A DNA stretch of 64,000 bases from Micrasema longulum (taxonomy: Eukaryota > Arthropoda > Insecta > Trichoptera > Brachycentridae): assembly GCA_022494885.1 (NCBI GenBank), contig JAGVSM010000882.1:44096-108095 (forward strand), given 5' to 3'. Position numbers and translations under genes: made by a program. The notes under the pieces are model-generated. The model made no database searches. It was not told the DNA's origin and worked only from the letters and a program-made list of their open reading frames with translations. This document shows, piece by piece, positions 55,291 through 64,000 of the stretch (position 1 is the first letter of the stretch; each line of letters begins with the position of its first letter).

Positions 55291-55701
55291 AGCTGTATCA
55301 TTCGTTTTTCAAGATAATAATGCCTTTTTTTATCCCGAATAAGTTTAATACGATGGCATATTCGAAACTATCAAATTGTAGGAAAAACACGTGGAGTTTA
55401 GAGTAGCAAAAACCTAGTCAAAAATGCAACAATTGCTTCGTTAAGCTTATTATTGTCTATTCAAGGAAGGATTTAATGTTTCTTTTTTTGTGTAAAACCG
55501 GTTTTCGATTTCACCCAAAATTATTTTGTCAAAGGCAGGAAAGTAATAAATTTATTCAGGCATTTATATTATATGCATAATGTTCAGTTTTCACCTTAAC
55601 TCTCGATTTAACCTGCGCATATTATCCAATTATAAAGGCAAAATGTTGCAACTCATAAGCTTTTTTAACGTAATTTTGATTAACCTTTTGACTGCTTAAA
55701 C

Positions 55702-56110
55702 CAGTGTTTTTCAACCTGTGAATTGCGACCCTTGATTGTTTGAGTCACAAGCAACGTAAACGTACAAAACAAGTGTTTTAGGTCCCATATTACAATAAAA
55801 ATACGATAATTTCAGTGAAAAAGTTGTACCTGTTTATTTTTTGACAAATCGTCGAATCGTGGTTTTATTTTCAGACGCAATTAACCAAAATATTTTCACT
55901 TAATTTACTGCTGATATGACCGCCAGATGCGCCTGCTCCTTTCTTAATTTCTTCATTAATAATTGTATGGTTTTAATAGAAAGAAAATTAAATACATTCT
56001 CGTTCAAATCACTGACAAAGGAGTAGTATAGTAAAATTAAGGTCATGGGGGTCGCTAGATATTTTCTGCTCGTAAAGGGGTCGCGTATTCAAAAATGTTG
56101 AAGCTCACTG
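55702..56110. mobile_element. Non-autonomous hAT element with 8-bp target duplication
   Basis: 409 bp. Ends CAGTGTTTTTCAACCTGTGA and, on the other strand, CAGTGAGCTTCAACATTTTT, i.e. the hAT consensus CAGTG.TT..CAACC. Flanked by the perfect 8-bp duplication GCTTAAAC (55694-55701 and 56111-56118). No transposase; a stretch GGGGTCGCGTA / AATTGCGACCC extends the inverted repeats. Confidence 0.93.
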
Positions 56111-56324
56111 GCTTAAACATTTCGATTAGCTTACGACGTTAAAAAATAAATACACAAAACTTGTCTACTTGTCAAAGTTTTTAAAATAACATTTATTTCC
56201 CCATTATCTGAAAATAGTTGCAAATAAAATATTGTTGATATGAATAATTTATACAGCGTTTGTTTGTGAAAATCACAATGGTAAAAATATTTTTTTTGCT
56301 TATTACTAGTAGCATAAAAAATAT

Positions 56325-56640
56325 TTTTAAATTTATAATTTTGAATTTCAACAAAAACGATAATTCCATTGGTCACTCCCCTTATACGTCACGATTTATA
56401 TTTATTTGTTCCTGGTCATTGAAATTTGTTTCGAACATTACGACGAATCTTGATGTCACAACAACCAAGGCCAAACACGTCGCGATTTTCTACGAATGTA
56501 TTTTTTACATTTATGTATGAAAATATTTCTCCACAATATCCATATTGATTTTGAAAACACAATTAATTATTCTAAATTCATTTCATATATTTTTTTCGGT
56601 ATTCGTTGTATGTAATATTTCCCTATTTCAGTGAGAAAAT
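56325..56640 (-). repeat. Interspersed repeat R5 (copy 3)
   Basis: Reverse-orientation copy: ATACGTCACGATTTATA...ACGACGAATCTTGATGTCAC...TTTTCGGTATTCGTTGTATG TAATATTTCCC. Confidence 0.7.
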
Positions 56641-56730
56641 GGTAGATTGACACATCACATTAACATCGAGAAATGAACCACAAAGGAACGTGGCCAATAA
56701 AGAAATCACAGGGCGTGGTAACGCCTAGAA

Positions 56731-56788
56731 GTTCAGTTCAGTCAGCCCAACAGTTCAGTTCAGTCGGTCCAGTTCAACGCAGTCACAC
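56731..56788 (+). repeat. TTCAGT cluster
   Basis: GTTCAGTTCAGTCAG..CAACAGTTCAGTTCAGTCGG: five to six TCAGT/C units in 58 bases. TCAGT is also the arthropod initiator, but no TATA box or downstream coding exon is seen. Confidence 0.5.
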
Positions 56789-56814
56789 AATTTCAAAATC
56801 AAATCCTACATTTT

Positions 56815-57295
56815 TTTTTAAGCCAACAGGCTTAAGTAAGCCCTAATAGATTGGCATTAATGAGTAATACTTAATTTAAACATTCTGAAAATCTACTTAA
56901 ATTAAAAAAGTGTATAATTAACAAAAGGTATATATATGGCGTAATCTAGGCGAAAATGGCAAGTGTGACATCGCGAGTCAGGAGAGACAACACCGCTTGC
57001 TTTTTAAATGCCTGCCCTTGCTGTAGGAACCATCGACAGTACCGTTTAGTGAGATTTCGTTCACTGTTCTGAGGATCCTTGGCAGAGGGGAAAATAATCC
57101 GATGTTAGTGTTATAATTTCCCACAGCAAAGACAGGATTGGTACGCAAGTTACGGCGAGGTACATTAAGGTTTATCTGAGCAAGGATATCATGGGCTATA
57201 CAGTTGGATAGTAATTTATCCAAGAATATCAAACATTTGTAACGTAAAAGCAAATAATACGTCTTATAGATCAGAAATTTGTCTTTCAAATACGT
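56815..57295 (-). pseudogene. LINE 3' fragment
   Basis: The minus strand reads YKCLIFLDKLLSNCIAHDIL, QINLNVPRRNLRTNPVFAVG and IGLFSPLPRILRTVNEI, a LINE C-terminus, then a short 3' UTR. Confidence 0.78.
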
Positions 57296-57339
57296 ATAAC
57301 TTTTATCATTTTGTTTTACTCTAGTTGATCATTTTTTAA

Positions 57340-57425
57340 TTTGTAAAAAAACGGACAAAACATACTCCCCAGATACACAAATGCCTTTACCTGCTTCAGG
57401 ATTCACAGTTATTCCTGATTTGCGA
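57340..57425 (-). pseudogene. LINE fragment of the 13383-13966 family
   Basis: Reverse-strand KQVKAFVYLGSMF-like segment (compare 4206-4800). Confidence 0.45.
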
Positions 57426-57949
57426 AAATACCCTATTGGATATGGCTATGTTTCCTACGATAATCGCTTAATATTATGAATAAAACGAACGCTGGGTTTA
57501 TAATAATTTAAAATGTATTTTTTATTACAAATCGTCCGACGTCTAGCATTTAACCCCGCGTGAGCCGCCATGAAATAATAAAAAGGCGACATTATTCGAT
57601 GTCGTGCAGAGTAAATGTGTATAATGAATTATTGAAATATCAGCCACATTAGACGCCTACACGACCGCAATAGTAGACACTACGCACACAATTATTGATA
57701 AATTGAGAAATATTGTATACATTATCATACGATTACTTTTTACTTTCGATATGCTTAACAATGACACGATTCTCACGTCAAAGAAACAAAATGTCTTGTT
57801 TTTGTTGTTGTTGTATCTGTGTTGTGTATTTTGTACGTACTGGATTGATCGTGTTTTTATTGACTTTTTATCAGGGGTTAACAAAGTTAGTCAGTTTATT
57901 GTAAACCGACTATTTTAAACAAAAAAACATACATTTTATTTTTCATTTT

Positions 57950-58135
57950 TGAGAATGGAATATGGAAGTCGAGAGAAGTGGTTTAATTGCCCACTTTACA
58001 CACTGTGTAACACGAATTAGTTTGCCTATATTTAAATAGCCACATTTCCTCAACTCTTCCATCTGTTAACTTTTGTGAAGTAACAGAGCTGAAATCTATA
58101 TATTCATCCTGCTTAACCAATACCTACTAGGCAAC
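57950..58135 (+). repeat. R1 repeat
   Basis: GAATATGGAAGTCGAGAGAA...CACTTTACACACTGTGTAAC...TTTTGTGAAGTAACAGAGCT GAAA; central part of R1. Confidence 0.65.
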
Positions 58136-58184
58136 GCTTAAAAACAACTTTTCAGTTTTTATACTTCTTCTTTTACCAGTTAAT

Positions 58185-58425
58185 TCATTGAACAATGTTT
58201 TGAGTACGTCCAAATGTTTGCAAACTGGCTGGATTTCCTCCCAAGGGAGTTATTTAAATCTAAATTTATTGCAACAGAGATGGAATATATTTTTGAGAAG
58301 GGAATAAGAGAGTCTGGGCATTTAATTGGCTGGTTTAAGTAGCCATTTTATACACTGGCAACAAATTAAGATATTAATAACTCCCTAGGGAGAAAATCCA
58401 GCCAGGCTGCAACATTTGGATCGGC
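58185..58425 (+). repeat. R1 repeat with both terminal arms
   Basis: Left arm ACAATGTTTTGAGTACGTCC AAATGTTTGCAAACTGGCTG GATTT.CTCCC and right arm ACTCCCTAGGGAGAAAATCC AGCCAGGCTGCAA.CATTTGGA, inverted relative to each other. Shows that R1 ends in long inverted repeats. Confidence 0.72.
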
Positions 58426-58429
58426 CAAA

Positions 58430-58570
58430 ATCGAGACAGCGAAACTTTGATTTCGACGGTTTTGGCCAGGCAAAATTAGTCCGACGCGACGTGCAGTTGT
58501 CTTTTACGCACAGTATCGAGGACGCATTTGCGAGACGAGAGAGTGACCGAAAAACAATGCTCAAATACCT
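58430..58570 (+). repeat. Interspersed repeat R6 (copy 2)
   Basis: Second copy of the 54120-54280 repeat, directly after an R1 copy. Confidence 0.6.
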
Positions 58571-58872
58571 ATCCATAAAAACTCCCAGACACCGCCTATT
58601 TCCTAAATATACTTTTTAATTTCCTTAAATTGCCCGTTGCATAAGTAAGGAATAAAATTATAAACGGGACGTATGCCGTAATGTGTCATTTTCCAAATCA
58701 AGTACCTGTTTTTTTTTCGAAGAATAGTCTCAAAAAACATGTACCTAATAAAATATATGAAAAAAAAAATAACTGCACAGAAAAAATATGAATGTTCTAT
58801 CAAAAAGAAAATTATAATGAAGAAACATCTAAAAAGTATATACTAGTATATAAGGAAACTAACCAATTAAGA

Positions 58873-59201
58873 GCTTGTCCAGAAGGGACGAATTCGCCGC
58901 GAAACGTTTCGCGCGTTAAGCTAGGGTTTCCTAGGACAGCGGTGCCCGTATCTTAACGGCCGTAGTAAATTTTGATGCGGTGGACAGCCGTCATAACGGT
59001 GACTAGAGAGTGGTTTCCTAGGAAAACGGTGTTAATAACATTCATCAACACCGTTTTCCTAGGAAACCACTCTTTAGTCATCGTTACGACGGCTGTCCAT
59101 CGCATCGCCGTTCACTACGGCCGTTAAGATACGGGCACCGCTGTCCTAGGAAATCCTAGCTTTAGCGAGATACTAGGCGCCAATACCTCGCGTCCACAAG
59201 C
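58873..59201. mobile_element. Long GC-rich foldback (hairpin) element
   Basis: Arms of about 120 bases (58916-59036 and 59046-59166) are reverse complements with roughly a dozen differences around a short loop (TAATAACATTCA). Conserved blocks: TTTCCTAGGACAGCGGTGCC CGTATCTTAACGGCCGTAGT and GGTTTCCTAGGAAAACGGTG TT. Outer ends GCTTGTCCA / TCCACAAGC. Much richer in GC than its surroundings. Confidence 0.88.
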
Positions 59202-59221
59202 ATCGCGCGAATTCAAAATAC

Positions 59222-59325
59222 GCGCGTAAATCGCGTGCACTTCGCCAGACTCTCGACTCGCGCTTCATTCGCGCGTAAATCGCGTGCACTTCGCCAGACT
59301 CTCGACTCGCGCTTGATTCGCGCGT
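59222..59325 (+). repeat. 49-bp tandem repeat, two copies plus a partial third
   Basis: Units start GCGCGTAAATCGCGTGCACT at 59222 and 59271, nearly identical over 49 bases (CTCGACTCGCGCTT(C/G)ATTC), with GCGCGTATT at 59320 starting a third. GC-rich, CpG-rich. Confidence 0.9.
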
Positions 59326-60009
59326 ATTGCAACGGATTACATTCGACGAGAATGCATATACAAAAATGGAAGGCAGCTGTTTTTATTGTGTTTAAAAAAG
59401 GTTTGTTTTTTAATGTTTGCAAACAACATTGGCTTTTTATGAATTGCAATCAGATTCTTTCCATGCATTCCTTATAATTTCTTCCCATTTATTTATTTTA
59501 ACTGGATTTTGGTAATACTTAAATATTATTAACTGACATTCAATACATTTTTGAAAATCGCATTCACGAATAAAGTGCACCCCTGTTGGTGAGAAGAGCT
59601 GAGTTTGACATTTGCTAAAAGAATTCTTTATTTGCAAATGAATTATTTTATGTTTTGGAATTCAACTATTATCAAGTACCTACTTAAATTCAATATTTAA
59701 ACATTAATAATTTTTAGTTTTGGAATTCAATTATTAACAATAGCCTAGGTATCTACTTATCAATGAACAGTCTTATTTTAAGGTAATAGCAGGCAAACCA
59801 ACGTTCAGGCAGGACATTGTCTGTTGGGTCCGCTAGTATGCAATACAATACAAAATAAATGGTGCATGTGTACTTGTAAAATAAGATTTGTTTTCTAAGA
59901 GATTATTCCCAATCGTGTATGGTATGTTGCATTACTTGAACACATAGACAGTTGAAATATGTCCCGATATCTAGTGCTCTCAATCCCACAATTAATGTTA
60001 AACTTATAT

Positions 60010-60455
60010 TATAAATTAAAACTAGAGAATTAAAACTACCACAGCCAAACATCATTATACTTACATAGGACGGAAGCTTTTCAATAATTTACCACAAAAT
60101 CTACGTCAAGAAATAAATTACGGAAAATTTAAGGATAAAAGAAAAATTAAAGAATAGCTTCTTGACATAATTAACACTAACTGTATTTTGAAAATAAAGA
60201 TGTATGTTTAATGCCTGTGTTTGAAAATGTACAAATTTTGTGTTTTTATTTAAAAAAATTTAGTGTTATATTTTCTCAATTATTAAAATTGTTTAATTTT
60301 TTATTTATTTTATTATTTTGTTTTGTATTTTTTGTTTCTTTTGTAAACCTGCCAAACACAAGAGCCAGACTCTTTTTTGGCAAGTTCAACCTTAAGTGTT
60401 CCATTTTTTACGGCGTGTATGCTAATAAAGGTTTTTATTTAAAAAAATAAAAAAT
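60010..60455 (+). pseudogene. LINE 3' fragment
   Basis: One frame reads KLFNNLPQNLRQEINYGKFK DKRKIKE and a stop at about 60155, then a T-rich 3' UTR to ...AATAAAGG. Confidence 0.65.
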
Positions 60456-60515
60456 ACGCTGTGGTTAGTATTCCAATGCATCATTAGGTGCAGAAAGGGA
60501 ATGACGATGATGATT
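60455..60515 (+). mobile_element. SINE family A, 3' end
   Basis: CGCTGTGGTTAGTATTCCAA TGCATCATTAGGTGCAGAAA GGGAATGA matches the end of family A. Confidence 0.65.
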
Positions 60516-61764
60516 TTCTCCACACTAAGTACTTTGTCTCTTCCGAGTTGATTATCCAAACAAAAAAAATCTCCATAGTACATTTGACAATTCCTGTCTG
60601 AGAAAGACAATACACAAATCATATGAATTGCAAATGAGCGTGTGACTAGAAGTATCTAGTTAATTTGCTACCTTATGAAACTTGCAAATTAATCATTATT
60701 GATGTTTTGTAATAGGTAAATACGCATTGCTCTAGTCTTACTTCCCTTTCTTGTTCTTACATTTTTTATTAATTTATTTTAACGGATACAAACATTATCT
60801 TTGGGATTTTCAGGACCGCATGGATACATTTTACCCGTGCCTGGGCAAATAAAAAAATACTGTTCTGTATGGTAAATTATAGTTTAGTTAGTTCGACTAT
60901 CCTTCAATTGTCTATAAATTAAAATCTAATTATTGAAAGAATGTATATTTGTATTAAAAATTTAAGTGTCTTTGTCGGTAACTTATAATTAAAAAATGTT
61001 TTTATTAAAAAATCAAACGTATATAATATTTACAAATTACAACATAGATAAAGAACATTTCAGAAGAGGATAATGGGTGTCTTGGCATTTACAAGATTTT
61101 AGTCCTGTCATTTATTTTATTTATTCATTCAAAATTACGCTCGTTTAAATATTAATGAACTTTTTAAACCTTTTTAGCTATGCCCGTGTCAAGCCATAAT
61201 AATTAACAATTAAAAATTCATAGTAAAATTAATTAGATTAAATTTTAATGTCATGTGATGCAATAGAATAAAAATCTAGAAAAACAAGGTATAAGTAATA
61301 AATAATAAAATTCCAAAGAGTACAATGTAAAAAAGATAATCAGATATAAATATTTAAATTTAAATTATACAAATTTGGATTCATACATAATCAAATATAC
61401 AAAATAATAGTATCATTGAAATCAACAAAATAATAATTAAATATGGTAGTATTGAATAAAAAACACAATAATAGCATCATTGAAATCAATAAAAAACAAT
61501 ATAGATACTCGTATATATATATAATCACAATTGCAATGATAATTGAGATATGGTTTCTAGAAACTCACTCTATACGATAGTATGAGATAGGAGTAATAAA
61601 TAATATGCCAAATAAGATTAAGTAATTAATTAAATAATACAAAAATATATAATGAAAAAACATAAAAAATATGAAGATATATAAAAAGCAAAAAAATATA
61701 AAAGTTGGCAGGAAAGCAGATTTGTCACTTTTTGATAATTGCTAATTTGGAACTTTAAAAAAAT

Positions 61765-62115
61765 TGACGTGCATTGTCCGGTTTAAGTGGCCACTTTATA
61801 CGCTGTGTGACATTCATCATTTTGCCCAGGTTCAAATATCCATATTTCTCCAATTCTTCCATTCGTTAAACCTTTACTATCGTAAAGAGGTTCATCTGAT
61901 TGAATAATTTTACAAACTAGGCAACGCCTAAAAAGTTTTCCAATCTTTAAACTTCTCTTTGGACCAGCTGGTTTTATTACAATATTTAGAATTTATCCAA
62001 ATTTTTGTAAACAAAATGTTCTCCATTTTTGTTGTTATGTGTTAATCTTAATTACTCCCTAGGGGGTGTAATCCAGTCTTTTGTCCACAAACATTTGGAC
62101 GAACTCAAAATATTG
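61765..62115 (+). repeat. R1 repeat (long copy)
   Basis: TCCGGTTTAAGTGGCCACTT...CTAGGCAACGCCTAAAAAG...ACTCCCTAGGGGGTGTAATC CAG...ACATTTGGACGAACTCAAAA TATTGT. Preserves the central segment and the right arm. Confidence 0.72.
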
Positions 62116-62789
62116 TAAATAGTACATGTATATATTTAAGTGTAGGAAATTAGATTTATAGACAATTAAAGAGTAATCTGTAAACTTCCCATCGTGAACT
62201 ACGTTTTTTTTTTTATTGTCTATAAAGTCAAATAGAACTTTCTATATGATTTTTTAAAATATCTTCAATTACAGGTTACTGACGAAGATACTTAAATTTT
62301 TATACAAAATACACATTTACACATACACAGTTTACTTGGTTGATATCCCACTATGATCGGGGCTCAGTTTGAAGATTTTATTATTTTGAAATTTCATTTG
62401 TAATTTGAAATCTATTTCTTTTTTAGTACATTATTATTTTATATTATACGAAGTAAACCCAGCAATGCTTTCATATGGCTAGATTTTAGTATATAGGAGC
62501 TCGTATATCGATTAAATGAACACAATCGGAAGTTTGAAATCAACTACTTTAAACATGCCCAGCGTAAAGCTCACCATTTTGCAACAAACCGTACGTCTAT
62601 CGGTGCAGTAGTTATTTATTTTATCGGGGACACTGCCTTTTACATAAATAGATTATATTCATATAGTAGATAAAAATTTAGGGCGTTTTCTGGTAAGTGA
62701 AATAATTATTTTAAATTCAACCAAAAAAGATTTCAGCTATTTTACTTCACATCAATAAACCAATGGTAGAATCAAAGATGTACGTTCAA

Positions 62790-62890
62790 CCAAACATAGG
62801 CAAAATGCTGAATGTTACAGTGTGTAAAATCATCAATTAAATAATTAAAGACAGATCATGAGTCCTGTAAACACCTTGGGTGTTACATTT
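62790..62890 (-). repeat. R1 repeat, short copy
   Basis: AACATAGGCAAAATGCTGAA TGTTACA.GTGTGTAAA...CAGATCATGAGTCCTGTAA, reverse of the R1 core. Confidence 0.5.
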
Positions 62891-62984
62891 CACATCAGTG
62901 TTTTACAATATCTCTCGATAGAAAATGAGAATTCCAAGTTAATTCAGAAAAACGTCTGTCAAAGAAGTTCATTTGAATTTTTTT

Positions 62985-63215
62985 CATCATCATGGTCATT
63001 CCCTTCCACGCCTAATGGTGCATAGGGCAGTGCATTGGTACACCAATCGCAGCGTATGTTGATCATTTTTGTTACACAAGGGTAAGATGATCGGTCTTAC
63101 ACTCTTACGCAGTCCAGGGACTATGAAATATTCTAGTGTGAAAACATCCTTGTAAATAAATATTTCGTATCAACCTTGTCAAATGCGCTGATCATTACAC
63201 CAAGAGGCCGTCGAG
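62985..63215 (-). mobile_element. SINE, family A
   Basis: Minus-strand copy with GCCTAATGGTGCATAGGGCA and the shared body; the tRNA-like head at its right end is partly lost. Confidence 0.75.
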
Positions 63216-63249
63216 AAACATCTCTGTACAGTTAAAAGCTGTAATTCTT

Positions 63250-63630
63250 TCCGCAGCCCGAACTTCCTGATTAGCGGGTACAAAACTATTAAAAATAATA
63301 TATCGGTAAATAAATTTAAAGTTAATCTAAAGAAATTTTTTAAACTCAACATTAAATTTTATTAAGTATGAATGTATTATTGTTTTATGTTTATTCTTTA
63401 TATATCCTATGTTTTTATTTTTCTTTTCATGTACTCGTATTAAAATTATATAAACTCTTATAAATAAACAACTAAAACAGTGTAAGTCACTCTCCGAGCA
63501 CAAGAGTTAGTCTCTATTTTTGGAGAGTTACAGTGATAATATTTACTAGATTTTTATGTTTAGAATTTTACAAAAACTTGTACTTTTTATAAAATTTATG
63601 AATAAAAAAAAAATTAAAAAAATAATAATA
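63250..63630 (+). pseudogene. LINE 3' remnant
   Basis: Decayed LINE C-terminal codons (LKIIYR..., FLNSTLNF) followed by a 3' UTR with CACTCTCCGAGCACAAGAGT and an A-rich end. Weakly supported. Confidence 0.45.
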
Positions 63631-63955
63631 TGCTTGCTTGGCGATAGTAGTACTTTAATTGTTTAAACGTAATTACTTTAATTTATGTTATAAAATATTT
63701 ATTTATTATTGAAAATTTTCAATTCCTGATGCTCACCTGGTTTATTAAATGCTAATGCATAGATGCTAGTGTGTGACGTGTAACAATAGGTGCGTGTAAC
63801 AATTGACAGGAAATTATAAATACATACATAATTATGTGAATAATTGATACTTGATTCGATTAAAACATTAATATCTGCGCTTGCCTACTTATCTAGCCTT
63901 TTAGAGATAAATTTTCGAATATTACTACCCCTAAAACAATGGAGTTATCATGGTT

Positions 63956-64000
63956 AAAATTAAAATTAAAATCAAAATTAAAATTAAAATTAAAATTAAA
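63956..64000 (+). repeat. (AAAATT)n microsatellite
   Basis: Seven to eight AAAATT units with one C substitution; runs to the window edge. Confidence 0.9.

Larger units (their letters stand above)
46703..64000. other. Region upstream of the chitin-binding coding exons; no further gene recognised
   Basis: The exon carrying the chitin-binding gene's ATG must lie somewhere to the right of 46703, possibly outside the window; a few codons with a phase-1 donor cannot be picked out by eye. Repeats in this region are listed separately. In 47100-47860, 50520-51400, 52400-52840, 53330-54110, 59330-60000 and 60520-61100 I see nothing beyond AT-rich DNA, LINE-like 3' UTR remnants (50225-50510, 61100-61330) and short motifs. 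Confidence 0.6.

Noticed and set aside
60211..60450. Phe/Leu-rich 79-codon frame
   Set aside because: Lies in the T-rich 3' UTR of the LINE at 60010-60455.

Overview
This window is AT-rich, intron-rich eukaryotic DNA. The two protein genes indicate an animal, almost certainly an insect or other arthropod: a chitin-binding cuticle/peritrophin-type protein and an axonemal dynein heavy chain. Everything else is a dense layer of transposon remains: 3' ends of non-LTR retrotransposons (often with AATA-type tails), tRNA-derived SINEs, small terminal-inverted-repeat elements and a dead mariner. I cannot name the species.

Dynein gene (285-31063, minus strand). I reassembled 22 coding exons by hand from splice sites and reading phase. 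All join in one frame and give 1,208 residues, starting at an ATG at 31061-31063 and running off the left edge. They form the N-terminal tail of an axonemal dynein heavy chain: an N-terminal cap, a Lys-rich and then a long Asp/Glu-rich insertion, and a DHC_N1 stem domain ending in the conserved 'LQPGLERIPWSSLDI' block. The tail pattern fits the DNAH10 (inner-arm I1 beta) class best; that paralogue call is tentative. The linker, AAA ring and stalk must lie left of the window. Introns 0.1-3.2 kb long hold most of the mobile elements.

Intergenic DNA (31075-38637) has no gene I recognise. It holds LINE 3' ends, three terminal-inverted-repeat elements and a possible LTR.

Chitin-binding gene (38638-46702, minus strand; the first exon with the ATG was not found). 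One exon encodes a signal-peptide core, a His-rich stretch and the first half of a type-2 chitin-binding (CBM14) domain. A 3.3 kb intron follows, then a single 4.5 kb exon that completes the six-cysteine domain and continues into about 1,440 residues of Gln/Asn/Ser-rich sequence with one ordered-looking island. It is a very long CPAP1-type (one chitin-binding domain) protein.

Right part (46703-64000): no exon recognised. It is upstream or first-intron DNA of the chitin-binding gene, filled with LINE ends, a non-autonomous hAT element with a perfect 8-bp target duplication (55702-56110), a degenerate tandem repeat (48738-49162), and a GC-rich foldback element next to a 49-bp tandem repeat (58873-59325).

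The two genes show no sign of working together: one is ciliary motility, the other extracellular matrix. The most informative observations concern mobile DNA: insertions that can be proved from internal paralogous 'empty sites', a multi-copy long-TIR family, and two opposed retrotransposon copies whose tails nearly touch both splice sites of one dynein intron.
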